This document shows, piece by piece, positions 1 to 13,137 of a stretch of DNA of 64,000 nucleotides; position 1 is the stretch's first letter, and the number at the start of each line of letters is the position of its first letter. The notes below the pieces were generated by a model. That model searched no databases, was not told where the DNA came from, and saw nothing but the letters and a program-made list of their open reading frames with translations. The DNA comes from Xenopus tropicalis (lineage: Eukaryota; Chordata; Amphibia; Anura; Pipidae): the NCBI RefSeq assembly GCF_000004195.4, contig NC_030678.2, forward strand, positions 97,236,904 through 97,300,903, in the 5' to 3' direction. The translations under genes were made by a program, and so were the position numbers.

Positions 1-1446
1 ACACTCGGAGCATTCGAATGAACACTCAGAACGTTCATGTCTTAATAAATCTCCCCCTTAGTGTGTTATTAATGCACCAGCAGTGTATTTGGGGACTTCC
101 CCTTCCTGTAATGGGCCAATGCACTAATCCTGTGCATTCTTTTCAAGTCACTTTGTCCATCTTACTTGGCTCAGAGGATTTTTTTCAAGTTTCCCTGTTC
201 CTGTTTTCCCTGGCATGGAATAATTTGTATCACAAAATAGACCTTCCATTAGGATACAGGCACATTGTAGGTCTATGGTCTGGTGGCACCAGACAGGGAA
301 GGAAAGTGGCTGCTACAATATGAAGAGAAGGATGGTCATCAAACCAAAATAAAACTCAGATTTTACATGTCATTGTTACCCAGAAAGTTCTTCTTCATTC
401 CTACAGTGATGACAATTGTTGCTTTAAACGCTAAAGTAGCCTTCTATCTGTATGCTTTTATAGGGACAGCAGCTTTCTGTGTACTTGAAGATATCATTTG
501 GTTCCTCTCTCACACCCCTGTGTTGCCATTATGGTTTGTGCATGCCTGGGTTGCCATTCATGCATCTTGCAGTTGTCCCCTTCGTTGCTTGTTACCAATT
601 TGCATATACTCACAGCCACCAGCAGTAGGGGCTGGTAGTGGGAGAACACTTTTCAGTCTTCCGCTGACCCATTAAATGCTGTCTTAAACTACTATATGGA
701 ATTTGTGAATATATATATTTCTAACAGGGCATTTTTGTATTTGCCAGCTTGGATATGTTGGGTGTCTCTCTTTTCTATACAAGGTTGTATTTCAGCTAAT
801 TTTATTTCGGCTTTAGTATATTATGCCCTTGCATCATTGCCTGGTACTGTGTTGTAATAGGCTAAAATTAACTATGCTTGTTTTTATTACCTACTCTCTA
901 AATTTAATTAGGGAACTTGTTTTTATGTTCTACCCGTAATGCGCTAATACAAAAAAAATCCAATAAAAAAGGCAATTAAAACAGAATGTATTTGTTAGAC
1001 ACCAAAAATTTACTGTTGCTTTTCATGTAACTTTCATAAGGATTTATTTAGATACTAAAGGAGATTGTAAACCTGAGGCCATCAATTGCTCCTTGGTGGG
1101 GCACACCTATTAGCACCCTTCTATTTCACTACAATATTGCTCCTGACAGTCTGTGCTGTTATTGGGTAAGAGTGCTTGTGACATCTTGTGAAAGGTAAGC
1201 ATGTAGGGGAGGAGGGCTGGTGTGTGGCTATGGTTGCTATTTGCTCCAGCTACCCCAATTGGTTGGGCCTAGATTGTTTTTTGTTGGGGGGCAAGGCTTC
1301 CAAATAATATACCACTTATTGAGCAGTCAATTGTTGTTCACCTTTCTGTAAAGAATAAGAGCCTCCTTCAGCCATGTACTGGAATCCCTGTGTCTTATGT
1401 AACCTCTGCTGTGTTGTAGGTGCACCCCCTGATCCTAGTCTATGTC

Positions 1447-1794
1447 TAAAGGTGGCCATACACGCACCGATATTATCGTACGAAACCTCGTTTCGTACGA
1501 TAATCGGTGCGTGTATGGTATGTCAGCGAGCCGACCGATGTCGCAGGAAGCTGCTGAAATCGGTCGGCTCGTCGATCGGCCAGGTTAGAAAATTTTGATC
1601 GGGCGCCATAGAAGGCGCCTGACCAAAATTCTCCCTTCAGAGCTGAATCGGCAGAAGGAGGTAGAAATCCTATTGTTTCTACCTCCTTACCTGCCGATTC
1701 AGCCCTGAATGGTGTGTGGCGGATCTGACGATGTTTCGTGCGACCGATGGTCGTACGAAACATCGTCGGATCGCCACGTGTATGGCCAGCTTAA
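1447..1794. mobile_element. TTAA-type MITE made of five consecutive hairpins
   Basis: The ends are inverted copies around ggccatacacg (start aaaggtggccatacacg, end cgtgtatggccagctt) with a TTAA at the right and CTAA at the left. The inside is a chain of imperfect palindromes: 1455-1517, 1529-1569, about 1591-1630, about 1641-1704 and about 1718-1776. There is no coding capacity. This is a frequent frog repeat type; superfamily assignment (piggyBac or Kolobok/T2) is inferred only from TTAA. Confidence 0.75.
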
Positions 1795-2160
1795 GCCTCC
1801 CCTTGATCTTTTACGGTTTATTGACCCTGCTAAAGTTTGTGGAAAGAGTTACCAGAGGATCAACTGGTTTGTGGAGGAGTGTAGAACCGCCACCACCATC
1901 ATGCATATTATATGTATATACATGTATTTTAATTGTAACAAATGCAGAAATAAGGCTTTTGAAGTGGGAAATGTTTTTCCAAATGAATTCTAATAGCTAA
2001 TTTTCCCAATGCATAAGTAATGTTTTGATCAAATTCAAATATCTGTGAAATTTTCTAAAAAGATTTGGATGTATGTCAAGAGATTTTATCAAAAACCGTT
2101 TACTTAGCCATGACCTTATCAGATGCAGAAATGAACATCAACACATAATGCCTTTTTAAT

Positions 2161-3494
2161 TACCGTATATACTCGAGTATAAGCCGATCCGAGTATAAGC
2201 CGAGGTACCTAATTTTACCTAAGAAAACTGGAAAAACTTATTGACTCGAGTATAAGCCTAGGGTGGGAAATGCAGCCGCTACTGCTAAGTTTCAATAATC
2301 AAATTATTTAATAAAAGGACACTCACAAGTGCTTACATGACTACCATATTAATAAACACAAGATATGGGCTGGAAAATGAGGCGCATCCAACCTAAGATA
2401 ACCATATGCAAGGTTGTACACGTTAATATCTCATTTAATTTTACATACATATTGAAATTGTGATGTGTAAATTTGTTATTTAATTCTTATATAGTTCCGT
2501 ATACTTTTTGGGGTGAGTGATGTAGAATCACAAGTTTTAGTTTATCTAGAAACTCCGGCTCCATAACTGCAGCCTGAAAGGGAAACAACATGTACTTCCT
2601 AGAGCATGCAAATGCAGGGAAATATATATATATTCACATGTATAGATGTTATCCCAAAATTTTATGTGCAGTATTCTGAATGTCTATAACATGGCAGTAA
2701 AAGACATAGCACATAAAAGGATTAAACTGAACCTGTACTGGGCTCTGAAATGGCAGTGAAAGGGAAGGTGATAGGTTAAGATTGTAAGCTCCTTCCAACA
2801 TGCATCATACCAATATAGCAACTGGAGCCCACTTTGCCTCAGGAGTCTATGAAGGAGAATAACAGTATGACAGCTCCCTTAACCATAAATAAACACAAAC
2901 CTACAGACAAACAGCTTTCTACAATTTAATAAATATAAGAGGGACCAGTAACCCCACCCCCAAGCAGTGATATCCAAATGCCAAGACAGCAACCATACCA
3001 CAACAACGAGTTCCTTATAGTTATATTACTACCAATGTGTAACTTACAATTTTCCTCTTCTGTGTCTTCGCCCAAAAAGACAGCCAGCTCTTCCAGACAT
3101 GCTGGACTCCATGTGCGCCGTAAGTTTCAGCGTCGCGTAACCATGGATACAGAATAGTAGCGTACAGCAGTAGTGTAAGTAGCGAAAGCGCTCCCTGCGC
3201 TTTAGATTAGACAAATATGCCCCGAGGGGGGGTTGCGTACAGCAGTAGTGTAAGTAGCGAAATCGCTCTCTGTGCTTTAGATTAGACAAATATGCCCACG
3301 GGGCGGCAGGGGGGGGTTGTGCTCGTCCTCCAGAGCGCCGAACGAACGTCCCCGGTGGGTGGGGGTGCGAGCGAGCGCACGTCCAGGAGCGCAGAACGTA
3401 AACTACCATATATACTCGAGTATAAGTTGAGGGTGCCTTTTTAAGCACATTATTGGTACTGAAAATCTCGGCTTATACTCGAGTATATACGGTA
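2161..3494. mobile_element. DNA transposon relic with 27-bp inverted ends and TA duplication
   Basis: The left end taccgtatatactcgag and the right end ctcgagtatatacggta are exact inverted copies over about 27 bp, with TA at both borders. The motif actcgagtataag recurs several times inside each end (near 2171, 2190, 2244, 3414 and 3476), giving hairpin-prone termini. The interior is non-coding on the plus strand. On the minus strand a CpG-rich segment (about 3090-3400) carries a 75-bp tandem repeat and a short frame starting MESSMSGRAGCLF that ends at a gtaagt donor near 3046. No transposase was recognised. TA target sites fit the Tc1/mariner/pogo group, but the family is not assigned. Confidence 0.75.
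3160..3312. repeat. Two tandem copies of a 75-bp GC-rich unit
   Basis: The units start at 3160 and 3235 (gcgtacagcagtagtgtaag) and share the run to tagacaaatatgccc. They differ at a few sites and in the length of the following G-rich tract. The array is internal to the 2161-3494 transposon. Confidence 0.9.
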
Positions 3495-4022
3495 CTTTAT
3501 AAATAACCTGTTTAATAAAGGGATACGAACACTATCATCAGAATACTGTTGTGGGATTCCCCTTACTGTAAACTTAAGAAGCGTTACCCTCTAATATATA
3601 TTGCCTGCCCATAAGCACAATTTGTTTTTTGTTCTGTTGATGGTGTGCCACATTGGACCACTTGACCATGTATAGAGCTGTCAGCCATAGACAGTATTTT
3701 CCCCCAGTTTATAATTCCTATTGGAGAACATTCTTTAAGTATTACAGGGTTTATATTGTAACTATTCTGTTTGTCATGCGCTAACCACATGTAATTAACA
3801 GAAGGTAATGCATTGCCAACTGCTTATAGCTAGACACCTAGCAGAGTTAACAAAGGTAACACAAGATGTTAACAAATGTAAATGGAAGGAACTGCTAAAT
3901 AGTTTAATATATAGTCACAGGGCATGTCACATTTGCCAAGTTTGATGGATGATGCTCCACTTCTAAAAACCCTTATGTAGAGCACTATTATTGACAATGG
4001 TGATTTGTTTGCAGAAAGACTG

Positions 4023-4509
4023 TTAAAAGGATAAGTAAGCCTTTTTACTTTAAGATCCCTAAAAAGACTCCCCAGAATATCAAACCATTCTCCCTGCATT
4101 CAGTGTCAAGTTACTTCTAAATCACAAGCTGAAAACTGAAGCTCATTTCAGCTGCTTCCCAGTCTAGTGTGAAGCTCCGCTCCATTTTCTTTTCTGAGCT
4201 CTTCTTTTCTCTTTGGCTATGAATACAGTCAAAGAGGTGTCTACTGCTCATGCTTGCTGCCTCTGCTCCAATGGAAATCAATCAGGCATACACAGCAGGC
4301 ACTTCTTTGACCGTTATCATGGCCAAAGAGAGAAGGAGAGCTCAGAAAAGGGAGTTAAGCCTCACACTTTACCAGGAAGTAGCTGAAACGACCAGCAATT
4401 TTTAGCTTGTGATTTAGGAATGACATGAGGCTAAATGGAGGAAGAAAGTTATATTATTCTGGGCACTATTTAGAGTAATTTTAGAGATAAAAATGGCAAA
4501 TTCATTTAA
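4023..4509. mobile_element. T2-type (TTAA) foldback MITE, degraded
   Basis: The element runs from TTAA plus aaggataagtaagcc to TTAA at 4506. The arms pair along nearly the whole length around a centre near 4262, for example aaatcacaagctgaaa with tttagcttgtgattt, and ttctgagctc with gagctcagaa. The terminal form resembles the AGGRR ends of T2 elements. There is no coding potential. Confidence 0.65.
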
Positions 4510-4759
4510 GCAGTGGAAAATGCCAACCTTAAATAAAATGCACATACAGTATAAAATGTATTTTACCTAACACATGACCAGCTTGCTTAGCTCTTTAACT
4601 GTTCAGTTCAGTGTTGTGTAGGCCCTGTATTCTAAAATACAAGTGATAATCTGTTTATATCGATTATCAACCCACCAGAGTCTTCCAGCACCTTCCAGCC
4701 TAGTGCACGAAAAGTATCTACAGTGATGCCCCTAGGATAGTTAGAAAACAGAAAAAGAT

Positions 4760-4945
4760 TAATTGATATAGTGCTTTTCTCCCTTGGGACTCAAAACGCT
4801 TTACAGCCGCAAGCCAACCATTATAAGTGCTCTTTATAAGTGTGCTGGGACACCAGGAGATTAAGTGAGTTTTTCAGGGTCACAAGGAGTTGCCACAGGA
4901 AATCGAACCTCTCCAACATCAAAGGCTGATCACTTAACTCTAGCC
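4760..4945. repeat. Dispersed repeat fragment
   Basis: The sequence tatagtgcttttctccc, aacgctttacagcc and the later caggaaatcgaacc match the style of a widespread vertebrate short interspersed repeat. No target duplication is visible and the family is not assigned. Confidence 0.4.
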
Positions 4946-5371
4946 CAACAATAACTAAAAACAGTATTATAGAATGTGAAGGGGTTAAGCACCATTTAAG
5001 TAACAAAAGAATCAAAACATTCTTAACTGTATTTTCATGCATATTGACACCATTTTGGAATGTCAGTATCATATTAAGAAAAATATGTGTCATAGTGAAA
5101 ACCAATGTAATTTTACGATAGCCATGATTTAGCGTAGATGATAGAACTTTAGGCAGCATAGTGCCCTTGCTAGGACCTCAGTTTTTGATGATCCATTGTC
5201 TCCTTAGTTGTGCACACCATGCATTTTATCTCAACACCATCAACAGTATTGACCTTAAATATTCACATTTGCGGCAAAGACTTAATGATGCTGTAGTAAG
5301 GATAAACATATTTGCATTATTTTTGTTCCACAAAAATGGGATAGGATAAGTTGTCTCTAACAAAAGCTTGA

Positions 5372-5373
<2 letters not shown>

Positions 5374-5415
<42 letters not shown>
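5374..5415. repeat. AT dinucleotide microsatellite
   Basis: About 21 uninterrupted TA units; likely polymorphic in length. Confidence 0.95.
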
Positions 5416-5419
<4 letters not shown>

Positions 5420-7439
5420 ATTTTGACTGCTAGATGCATAATGATTGTTTTTTTTATCAACATTGTGTGTTTTGCCATATTTTTTCTTTCCGAAATCAAC
5501 AATGTGTTGTTATCATATAATCAATATGTGTCTGAAGTGATATAGTCAGTGTACCCCTCTAGTACTGCAGCACAACATTTAAGCAGGCACCAAGCCAAAT
5601 GGCCTGCAAGAAGGGCATTCGATAGACGGAATATTGAAACACATCAAGGTGATGCTGTGATATGCTTCCTGGCATAGTCCAGTTGGCACAGCAGCATTTT
5701 TTTAGTTATACCTAAACTAAGCTTTGTTGGCCACACTCCAAACTAATTCATATATTCCAGTCTTTTAAACACAATATGATTTTTTACGTAAAATGTGTGC
5801 ATGTGCTTCATGTGTGTAGCTGTATAACAATACTTATCGGCCCAATACAAATGGCCTCTATTGTGGCTATAGTAATTCATGATATTTCATGTCCTCTCAT
5901 AAAAGATTCAGCCTTGATACAGAAAAGCTACAGGCCTAATGGGCAACGTATGAGACATAAGTATTGCCAAGTCAATCCAGCTGGCATCCATAGGCCAGAT
6001 GTGGCATTTCAATTACCTCCAGCCCCATATGAGCTGCACAGACATCTTTGTGTGACATTATTTCTACTTGATCTGGCTGTCAGACATGTCTGATATTAGC
6101 TAGCTCAAGTTGGATAAGACTGGTTTAGACAAAAATACAATTTTCTAGCCTTAAATACAATTAAATAACATTTACAGCATTTAAACTGAAATTTATAATG
6201 AATTAAATTAATAATACTCCTGTTGAAATCTTTATACTTAAGGTGAGACCTTGGAGTAAAATGATCTCACTTTTAGCAAAAAGATCTAAAACACAGTTCA
6301 GCATTTCAGATATTTTCAGTTGTCAGCCTTTTGCATGCAAAGGACTTCAACCTTCAGTTCATGGATATATGTAACCTGTGCTTTTCTACAGACAAAATAG
6401 ATGAGTTTCTAGTAACCTCATTTCCATGACAACCAATTATTAGTTCTTTAGTTCGTATTGCATGTCCATTGGGAAAGATAAGTTTTTGTTGCTCTCTTTG
6501 CTGAGTACGTTACTTTGGAGATGGCCTTTAGCTAAAGAGATTTTTACATTTCAGGCATTTTAATAACTGCTTAATACTGGGCTGATGCAAAGTTCCTGCT
6601 AGGAATAGGAAAACAAACACAATCTGCTGCACATGTACTCACTTTCAGAACTTTAGCAATACAACTGACACCTTTAGAACTGGTGAGAACTGGGAAAGTT
6701 AAAAATACCAGAATCTGCCACATAATGAAAACAAATGCATACAGGACACAGGGGCTGATATAACAAAACTCTTCTTTGCACAAATTCAGCTGCCAGTATC
6801 AACCAATCATCAATTAGCTTTTAACAGTCTGTTACAATTAGAAAGTTAAAGCAAGGGTTGGGGGTCTATCCGGATCTAAAGTGGGCTGGGCAAGTACAGA
6901 GACTGTGCCAGTGTGGATAGCCCTCCCAAGTTTCCTCAGGAAAGGATTATCAGTCACCCAAAAGCTGTTCTACTGTCCAAAAGTTATATAAAGTTTAATA
7001 TTGCTGCAAACCATGTGTGATTATTCCTAGTGGAAATCCCCTAGAGGTGTGTTCCTCAGTGTCCACTAGGTGGAGGCACTGCGCTGTTCCCAGTTCCCAG
7101 TATCAATATTCTTTGAAGAACACACATCTCCTGAAAATACAGCCCATATATAAGTGAATGTGCCAAGAAAGGGTTACAAAAGGTTTGACTGGTGCATTTT
7201 AAGACCTTTGTGTGTAAAAGAAACCTAAATAGTGGATACACCAGTAGAGAAAGAATAATTATTTGCCATCTGATTTCAAGTTGTAGTGAAGAATTACATT
7301 ATTTCATTTGCACATTTGAGACCTTTTATACAGGTTAACTGGCAGTGAAAATGCAAGGATTTGTACTGTACATAAAACTTTGCATGGTAATATGAGTGGT
7401 CTGTCCTTTAGACCAATTCAGAAGTTTATTTTCTTGTGT

Positions 7440-7560
7440 ATATGGGTCCCTCCTCCAGGCCTCTCCAACTGATATCTGGCTAAACATTAGGCAGATATCA
7501 ATCCAGCAGGCTTGATTTTCCTGTGAGACTTATTGATGCAGTCCTCACTCCAACAGCTTT
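7440..7560. mobile_element. Remnant of the 'ggtggccatagac' MITE family
   Basis: The core ctgatatctggc, ggcagatatcaatccagcag, gcttgattttcc and gatgcagtcct matches the interiors of the copies at 13138-13572 and 28834-29136. Both ends are lost. Confidence 0.55.
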
Positions 7561-8771
7561 GAAATAAATTCTTAATGCACTGCCTTCTGATTTTTTTAAC
7601 TATATGGATTATGCCACATTTTTGTCTTGTATTTTCCTGTATATAGATTTTGGTACAAACCAACATGTCATTATTTGTATTATGAAGTTTCTTTTATAAA
7701 AATTTGATGGCTTCTAACATTTGCAGCATTTTTTACTGCTTAGAACAATATATTCGCCTATGGTAACACCAACTTTGGTCCCTAGTCTTACCTTACTATA
7801 ACATTTTTTTTATTTTTAAATTTATCCCCAAGTCTATAAAATATTAAGTATCCTTTATAAAAATGTCCATTTTTGAAAACAGTCTTCTTCAAAATGTTTC
7901 ATCCACTGCTTTTCTATCATTGCTTTTTTCCTCCCACCCTTTTCTGTTAGTCCCCCCCAGCTCCCTGGGCACTCCCTAGAAGAGGTAGAAGTAGCAAATG
8001 CACCTCCAAATAAACCAAGAGGAAGACCAAAAAGTTGTTTGGTTTTTTTCTTTTGCTTTATGACTTGAAACTGTTGATACCAAGCAACCAAAAAGAATTT
8101 CTTATTTATAGCAGGATCAGTTATAAATTCTGAAAGAAAAATGAGACAGGATGAAAGACTTTTCAGCTACTCAGTGCAGTCTGAAATTAATAGTTTGTTC
8201 ATCTCAAAAACTTGCTCATTTGTAAACTGACAAAATGTCACATATTCAGAATGTGTATAAATTGAATACATTTCCCTCTATGGTTCAGTCTAGGCTTATA
8301 ACTTAATCACCATGATTATCCACTCTGCTGCACAATGAACCATGATCTTGATTACCTTGTATCCGTTCCTGGTGTACTTCTCAGGCAATGCTGCCAACAA
8401 CTTCCTTTCAACCATCTTCATACGTAAGGTCAGCAGATATAAATGACTTTACCTATATTCCACAAAAGACTGCTAGAGAAAATGTAAGGAACAGGCCCAA
8501 ACTCACAGGTCATATAGGGTAAAAAAAAACAACTATGCCATGTTCCATTAAAAAATGTAGAACTTACCTGAAACAAGAAGTTTCATGGGAGGATTTACTA
8601 TGGTATTTTGTTGCTACTGAAAAAATGTATTAGTTTTGTTTCATTGCCTTAAGTGCAATAAGCTATACGTGTCTGGAAAAGCTACACTGGCAGTGTGTAG
8701 AAATAAATTCCAAGAAGAATGGATGATGTCTCAACTGATAATTTGTATTAAAAAAATATATACTCTTAATA

Positions 8772-8856
8772 GCAGGCCTAGACTGAGATTCAAAATATCC
8801 CTGGCATTTCAAGTACACAGAGGCAAAAACAGCCCCCTACCAGCCCAATAAATAAT
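8772..8856 (+). mobile_element. hAT-like MITE fragment
   Basis: The run caggcctagactgagattca, ggcatttcaagtacacagag and cagcccaataaata is the same repeat found inverted at 16753-16890. It is truncated on the right. Confidence 0.6.
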
Positions 8857-11800
8857 GAAATGGAATGCTGGATGGTTTCTAGCTGGTAGGCTAACCCTCT
8901 AAACTCCTACCCCATTCTTACCAGCATACAAAGACAAATAGGCCACTGTTTTATTTACAAAATTGCTATTAAACATTACATTAGCAATATTAGAATAACA
9001 ATTGTATAAGAAATATGAACAGTATACCCCCCCACACAGAGAGTGCTTGCCCACTCAAAAAATACCGCCAGCTGGGCTACCTTTCACGTTGGCCACCTCT
9101 CGCAAAAGTAATAGGTGGGCAAGTCAGAGCAGACAACTAGAAAATCACTGTCCTGGGACCCCTGTCCAAGGAGACCACACTAACTATGTAACCTTGGCAC
9201 GATTGTGCATAACACTGGGGCATAGGCCCCCACCCCTGACAAGCATTCCTCTGCAGCTATGACAGAAACAAATTGACCCCCGATTTCCATCTCCCCCATC
9301 ACTTAACCCAACAAATTAGGGTGGACAGAATGTTACAAGTCTCCTGCTCCACTGTAAAAGGCAGGTACTTCCTTTTCTGTTATCCCTCTAACTAACTACA
9401 CTCTCCTCCTGATCCCTTACTTCCCCTCTTACTGTCTTAACCTGTCTCAACCCTACATTACCCCCACCTTTTTCTATCCTTGCCTACCCTTTCTTACACA
9501 GTCAGTGCCCTTTATTTTTAATAAGTCTGAGCCCCATTAAAAGACTATACAGTGCACAGTTTGCAAAAACAGAACAAATGAGCTTTGCAGGTCCAGATTA
9601 TGGAATATGGGATGACAACGTGCTGTAAATACAACTAAAACAAACTACTGCTGAATGTGTTGGTGCAAATAATGACCTGTCACTCTAAGACTATAAGATT
9701 CATTATTTTAGAATAACTTGTATGGAATCTCTCCAAGTCAGGGGATAACTGTACATGTAACTCAGCTTGAATATTTAATGTGAAATACTTATCAGAAGCA
9801 GTGTGCAAAGTTCAATTTACAGATGCAGACCGCCATTATTTTACCCACAATGTGGTGTTTTTTCCCCAGAGTTTCAGCATAATCGCAAAATTGCATTTAC
9901 CACAATTGGACATGATTGTGTTCATGTGTTTTCCAATCCATTTCAAGTTGTGACTAACATCTTCAGAGTGGAATTAAAGCACCATTTATTTGGTGCATCT
10001 GTTGACATATTCCTCTGTGGAAACTCTGGAACTAGCAATAGATTCATTTGTGTCTGTTTCACTGTGACCACTTGTGACTTCTTTACCAAATTACCCTTTT
10101 ATTCTTTAAGAAATGCCTTATATTGCCAACATTTTTTTAGAAAATTCTCATTCTATCTCATTCTGAAAGCAATTATATTAATAGGAAGTGGTCCTTGCTA
10201 TAACAGCCTTTACACTCTTTGTTGTGAGGTAGTGTTAGAGAAACAATAGTACTAGATCATTCCTAAGGTTGGCCAATGATGTTGGATGATAGGGACTGTC
10301 CTCATTCAGAGCTCTGATCTGTCAAAATAGTTCATTTAGATCAAAGTGAGGGCTTTTTGCATACCAGTCCTTTCTCCCCATTGTCACAAAAGCAATTCTG
10401 TAGAGACTTCACTTTAAGCAGAAGGGCATTAGGCTGCTAAAAGGCAGAATTATACATTCAGGCAGGTAGTGGTCTCTTTGCATCTGCCATGCCAACCCAG
10501 TATCCATACTGTCTTTTCACCTACACTAACGAAATGCTGTGTTTTCATATCTTCATGTCTGACATAATGTGGTCTAACTTGAAGTGATAGACAAGGTAAA
10601 TAAATATTTAATATTTTGTATGTCAGAAACGACAGTGCTAATGGCCTCTGTGAAGCTCAAGTAGCTGATGTAATATTCATCGGAAAATGACTTCAAGTGA
10701 CCGTTCATTCATCCTCCAGTAATGGCTGGCATAAATTAGTAATGAAAGAAGCATGTAGAATGGGGGAGGAATAGGTATACTGATGTGGTTTGTTATACGA
10801 CATAAAGAGGTATACCATGGGTGTATAAGATTTGCCAGATATTTTGTGCAGACAACCTATAGATGGAGCTCTAGGTATCCCAAATGATTTTCTACAACAT
10901 TTCTAAATTTAATTCTTAGGAGTTGATTTGATTAAATGATATAAGTTCAGATTGAGCCACAGGAGTCTTAGAAAAGACTCCTGTGGATTAGAAAATCGAA
11001 ATATCTGTTATATCCACAGAGACCAGTTGGGATAGCCAGCGCTCCATCTGCGTGTGTGGCAATGGAGAATTGAACCAATCGAAAATATTGCACAATTGAC
11101 TTGCTACACATGAAGCTCGTCTGTGTTTCACATAATGCACAATAAATCTTAACTATTGAAGTTAAAGTGTATCTATTTGTTTCTTCCAGCACCAAGCATA
11201 TTGATTGAAACTACTAAAATATCTGAGCTTTCCAATGTGAACGCATTCTTTCTATAGTTCTGTTGTGCGATTCATTTCGTGGGGGGTGGGAAATTCATGG
11301 GTAGTCTCACATGAGTATCTTATCCATTTTGTCACGTTGCTTTTCTTGCTTCACGGAAGCAGACACTGAAGGAGTTATTAAAATATGTTAAACACATTGA
11401 AGACATCAGTGATTAATTTGTTTCGTCACACAAGTGATGTGTTTTTTTCTCTTCCTTTGAATGATTTTTGGATGCAGTCTGAACTATTAATTCCACTTGG
11501 TACACTTTTTTTTCTCAATTTCACATATATAAAAATTGCAATATATGAGACAAGATATATCTCTACCAGAATGCTGTATGAGGCAGGGCAAAGTTACCTA
11601 GGCTAAAAGACAGTACAAGTGTTGGGACTGATTAGTCTTCAGTGGTGAAAATAGGGTGGAATTTGGAGTGAGCTCTAGCTGTCCAGTAAGAGAGGCCAAC
11701 TAGCACAACTTAGACAGCAGAGGACACAAGACAAAAATTAAGAGTCCTATCTTGTGAAAAACCCTGCTGTGAATAAAACACAGGTTAAGATCTGCTTGAA

Positions 11801-12232
11801 ATAACACTGGCTCTTTTCCTTTGAAAAAGGTATAGCTACCTGCCATTTGAGTAAACCCCACTATATAAATACACGGTAAATGCTTATAAAAATCCTGCTG
11901 TGCCCAATAAATTGTGTTTCTATTTAATGCTGATCCATCAATATGATACTCCAAACTCTGAGTTAAAATGTTGATTATATTTGCTCTGATGTAACTGCAT
12001 CCTCATCTCCATGACCCCCTATGATCTTCTCCCGTTAGGCTAGCACCTAAAAAAGTTTGACTTGGTTTAATGCACAGATTTTCTGTGCTTTCATACTCCT
12101 TGATTTGTGATGACTAATCACAGTGCTTTATAGTGCACACCTGACACATCAGTGCATGGATAGTGCAGCTACAGTATATACAGGTCAGAAACTATGAAAA
12201 TTTCAAAAAGAACAGCATGTTAGGCACTGTTA

Positions 12233-12797
12233 GGGGCTGATTTACTAATCCACAAATCCGAATGGGAAAAATTCGGATTGGAAAAGGAACATTTTGCGAC
12301 TTTTTCGTATTTTTTGCGATTTTTTTCGTCGCCGTTATGACTTTTTCGTAAATTGTCGTGACTTTTTCGTAACCATTACGACTTGCGCGAATTGTCGCGT
12401 CTTTTTCGTAGCCGTTACGATTTGCACGTATATTGTTGCGACTTTTTCGTATTGAGCGCTCGTAAACGGCGGGCAAAACTTTCAGACTTTGCATGATTTT
12501 GGAAGCCTCCCATAGGACTCAATGGCACCCTGCAGCTCCAACCTGGCCCAAGGAAAGTCACGATACTGAAGCTTGAATGAATCCGAAACTTTCGTACTCG
12601 GCGCGACAGCTACGAAAAAGTCGCGACAATTCGCGCAAATCATAATGGCTACGAAAAAGTCGTAACGGCTACGAAAAAGTCGCATCAATTTACGAAAAAG
12701 TCGCGACAATTTACGAAAAAATCGCAAAATACCGATCATTGCGAAAAAAACGCATTCGGACGCCTTCGGAGCGTTCGTGGATTAGTAAATGTGCCCC
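12233..12797. mobile_element. Harbinger-like MITE, 565 bp, TTA duplication
   Basis: The ends ggggctgatttactaatccac and gtggattagtaaatgtgcccc are inverted and flanked by TTA (12230-12232 and 12798-12800), as expected for PIF/Harbinger. The interior has many cgacttttttcgta / tacgaaaaagtcg repeats in both orientations, flanking a central core (about 12500-12600: ggaagcctcccataggactc) shared with the copies at 18734, 19467 and 43743. Confidence 0.8.
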
Positions 12798-13137
12798 TTA
12801 GTGTTTTATCAGGCTTTTGTTTGACATTTGGGTCCATCAGTCTAGTGTTTACTATTCTAAACAACAAGCTGAAGATAAACAAGCTTCATGGTCTTTTGGA
12901 AGGCTATTTTAACTATATGCTTTACACATATTCAGATATCTAGATTTTCAAAAACGGAATACATGTTACATTTATCTTTCCTGGTGGCTATATACAGTAT
13001 GCACAAATAGATTTATCTTGCTTCATATAAATAATATAGTTTTTCTCTAGAAACAAAACTGCAAGATACATTTGTGCAGATGTCGACTGAAATCCTTCAA
13101 ATCCCTGTACATACCTAGAGTTAATCTTTTCCACACT

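Larger units (their letters stand above)
1..12229. other. Non-coding block with scattered transposons, no supported gene
   Basis: No reading frame here looks like a protein; the longest open stretches have biased composition or lie inside repeats. Recognised contents are the five-hairpin MITE (1447-1794), the 1.33-kb TA-flanked element (2161-3494), a T2-type foldback (4023-4509), a low-copy repeat fragment (4760-4945), an AT microsatellite (5374-5415), a MITE remnant (7440-7560) and a hAT-like fragment (8772-8856). In 1-1446, 1795-2160, 5416-7439 and 8857-12229 I see only AT-rich unique sequence, apart from a weak repeat remnant near 6755-6835. Confidence 0.7.

Noticed and set aside
283..675. 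130-codon open frame near the start
   Set aside because: Low-complexity, Cys/Leu-rich translation of AT-rich DNA with no recognisable domain; likely chance.
3160..3312. Tandem repeat as a CRISPR-like array
   Set aside because: Only two adjacent copies without unique spacers, inside a eukaryotic transposon.
9803..10249. 148-codon open frame
   Set aside because: Composition is not protein-like, it overlaps a MITE-related remnant, and no family resemblance or splice context was seen.
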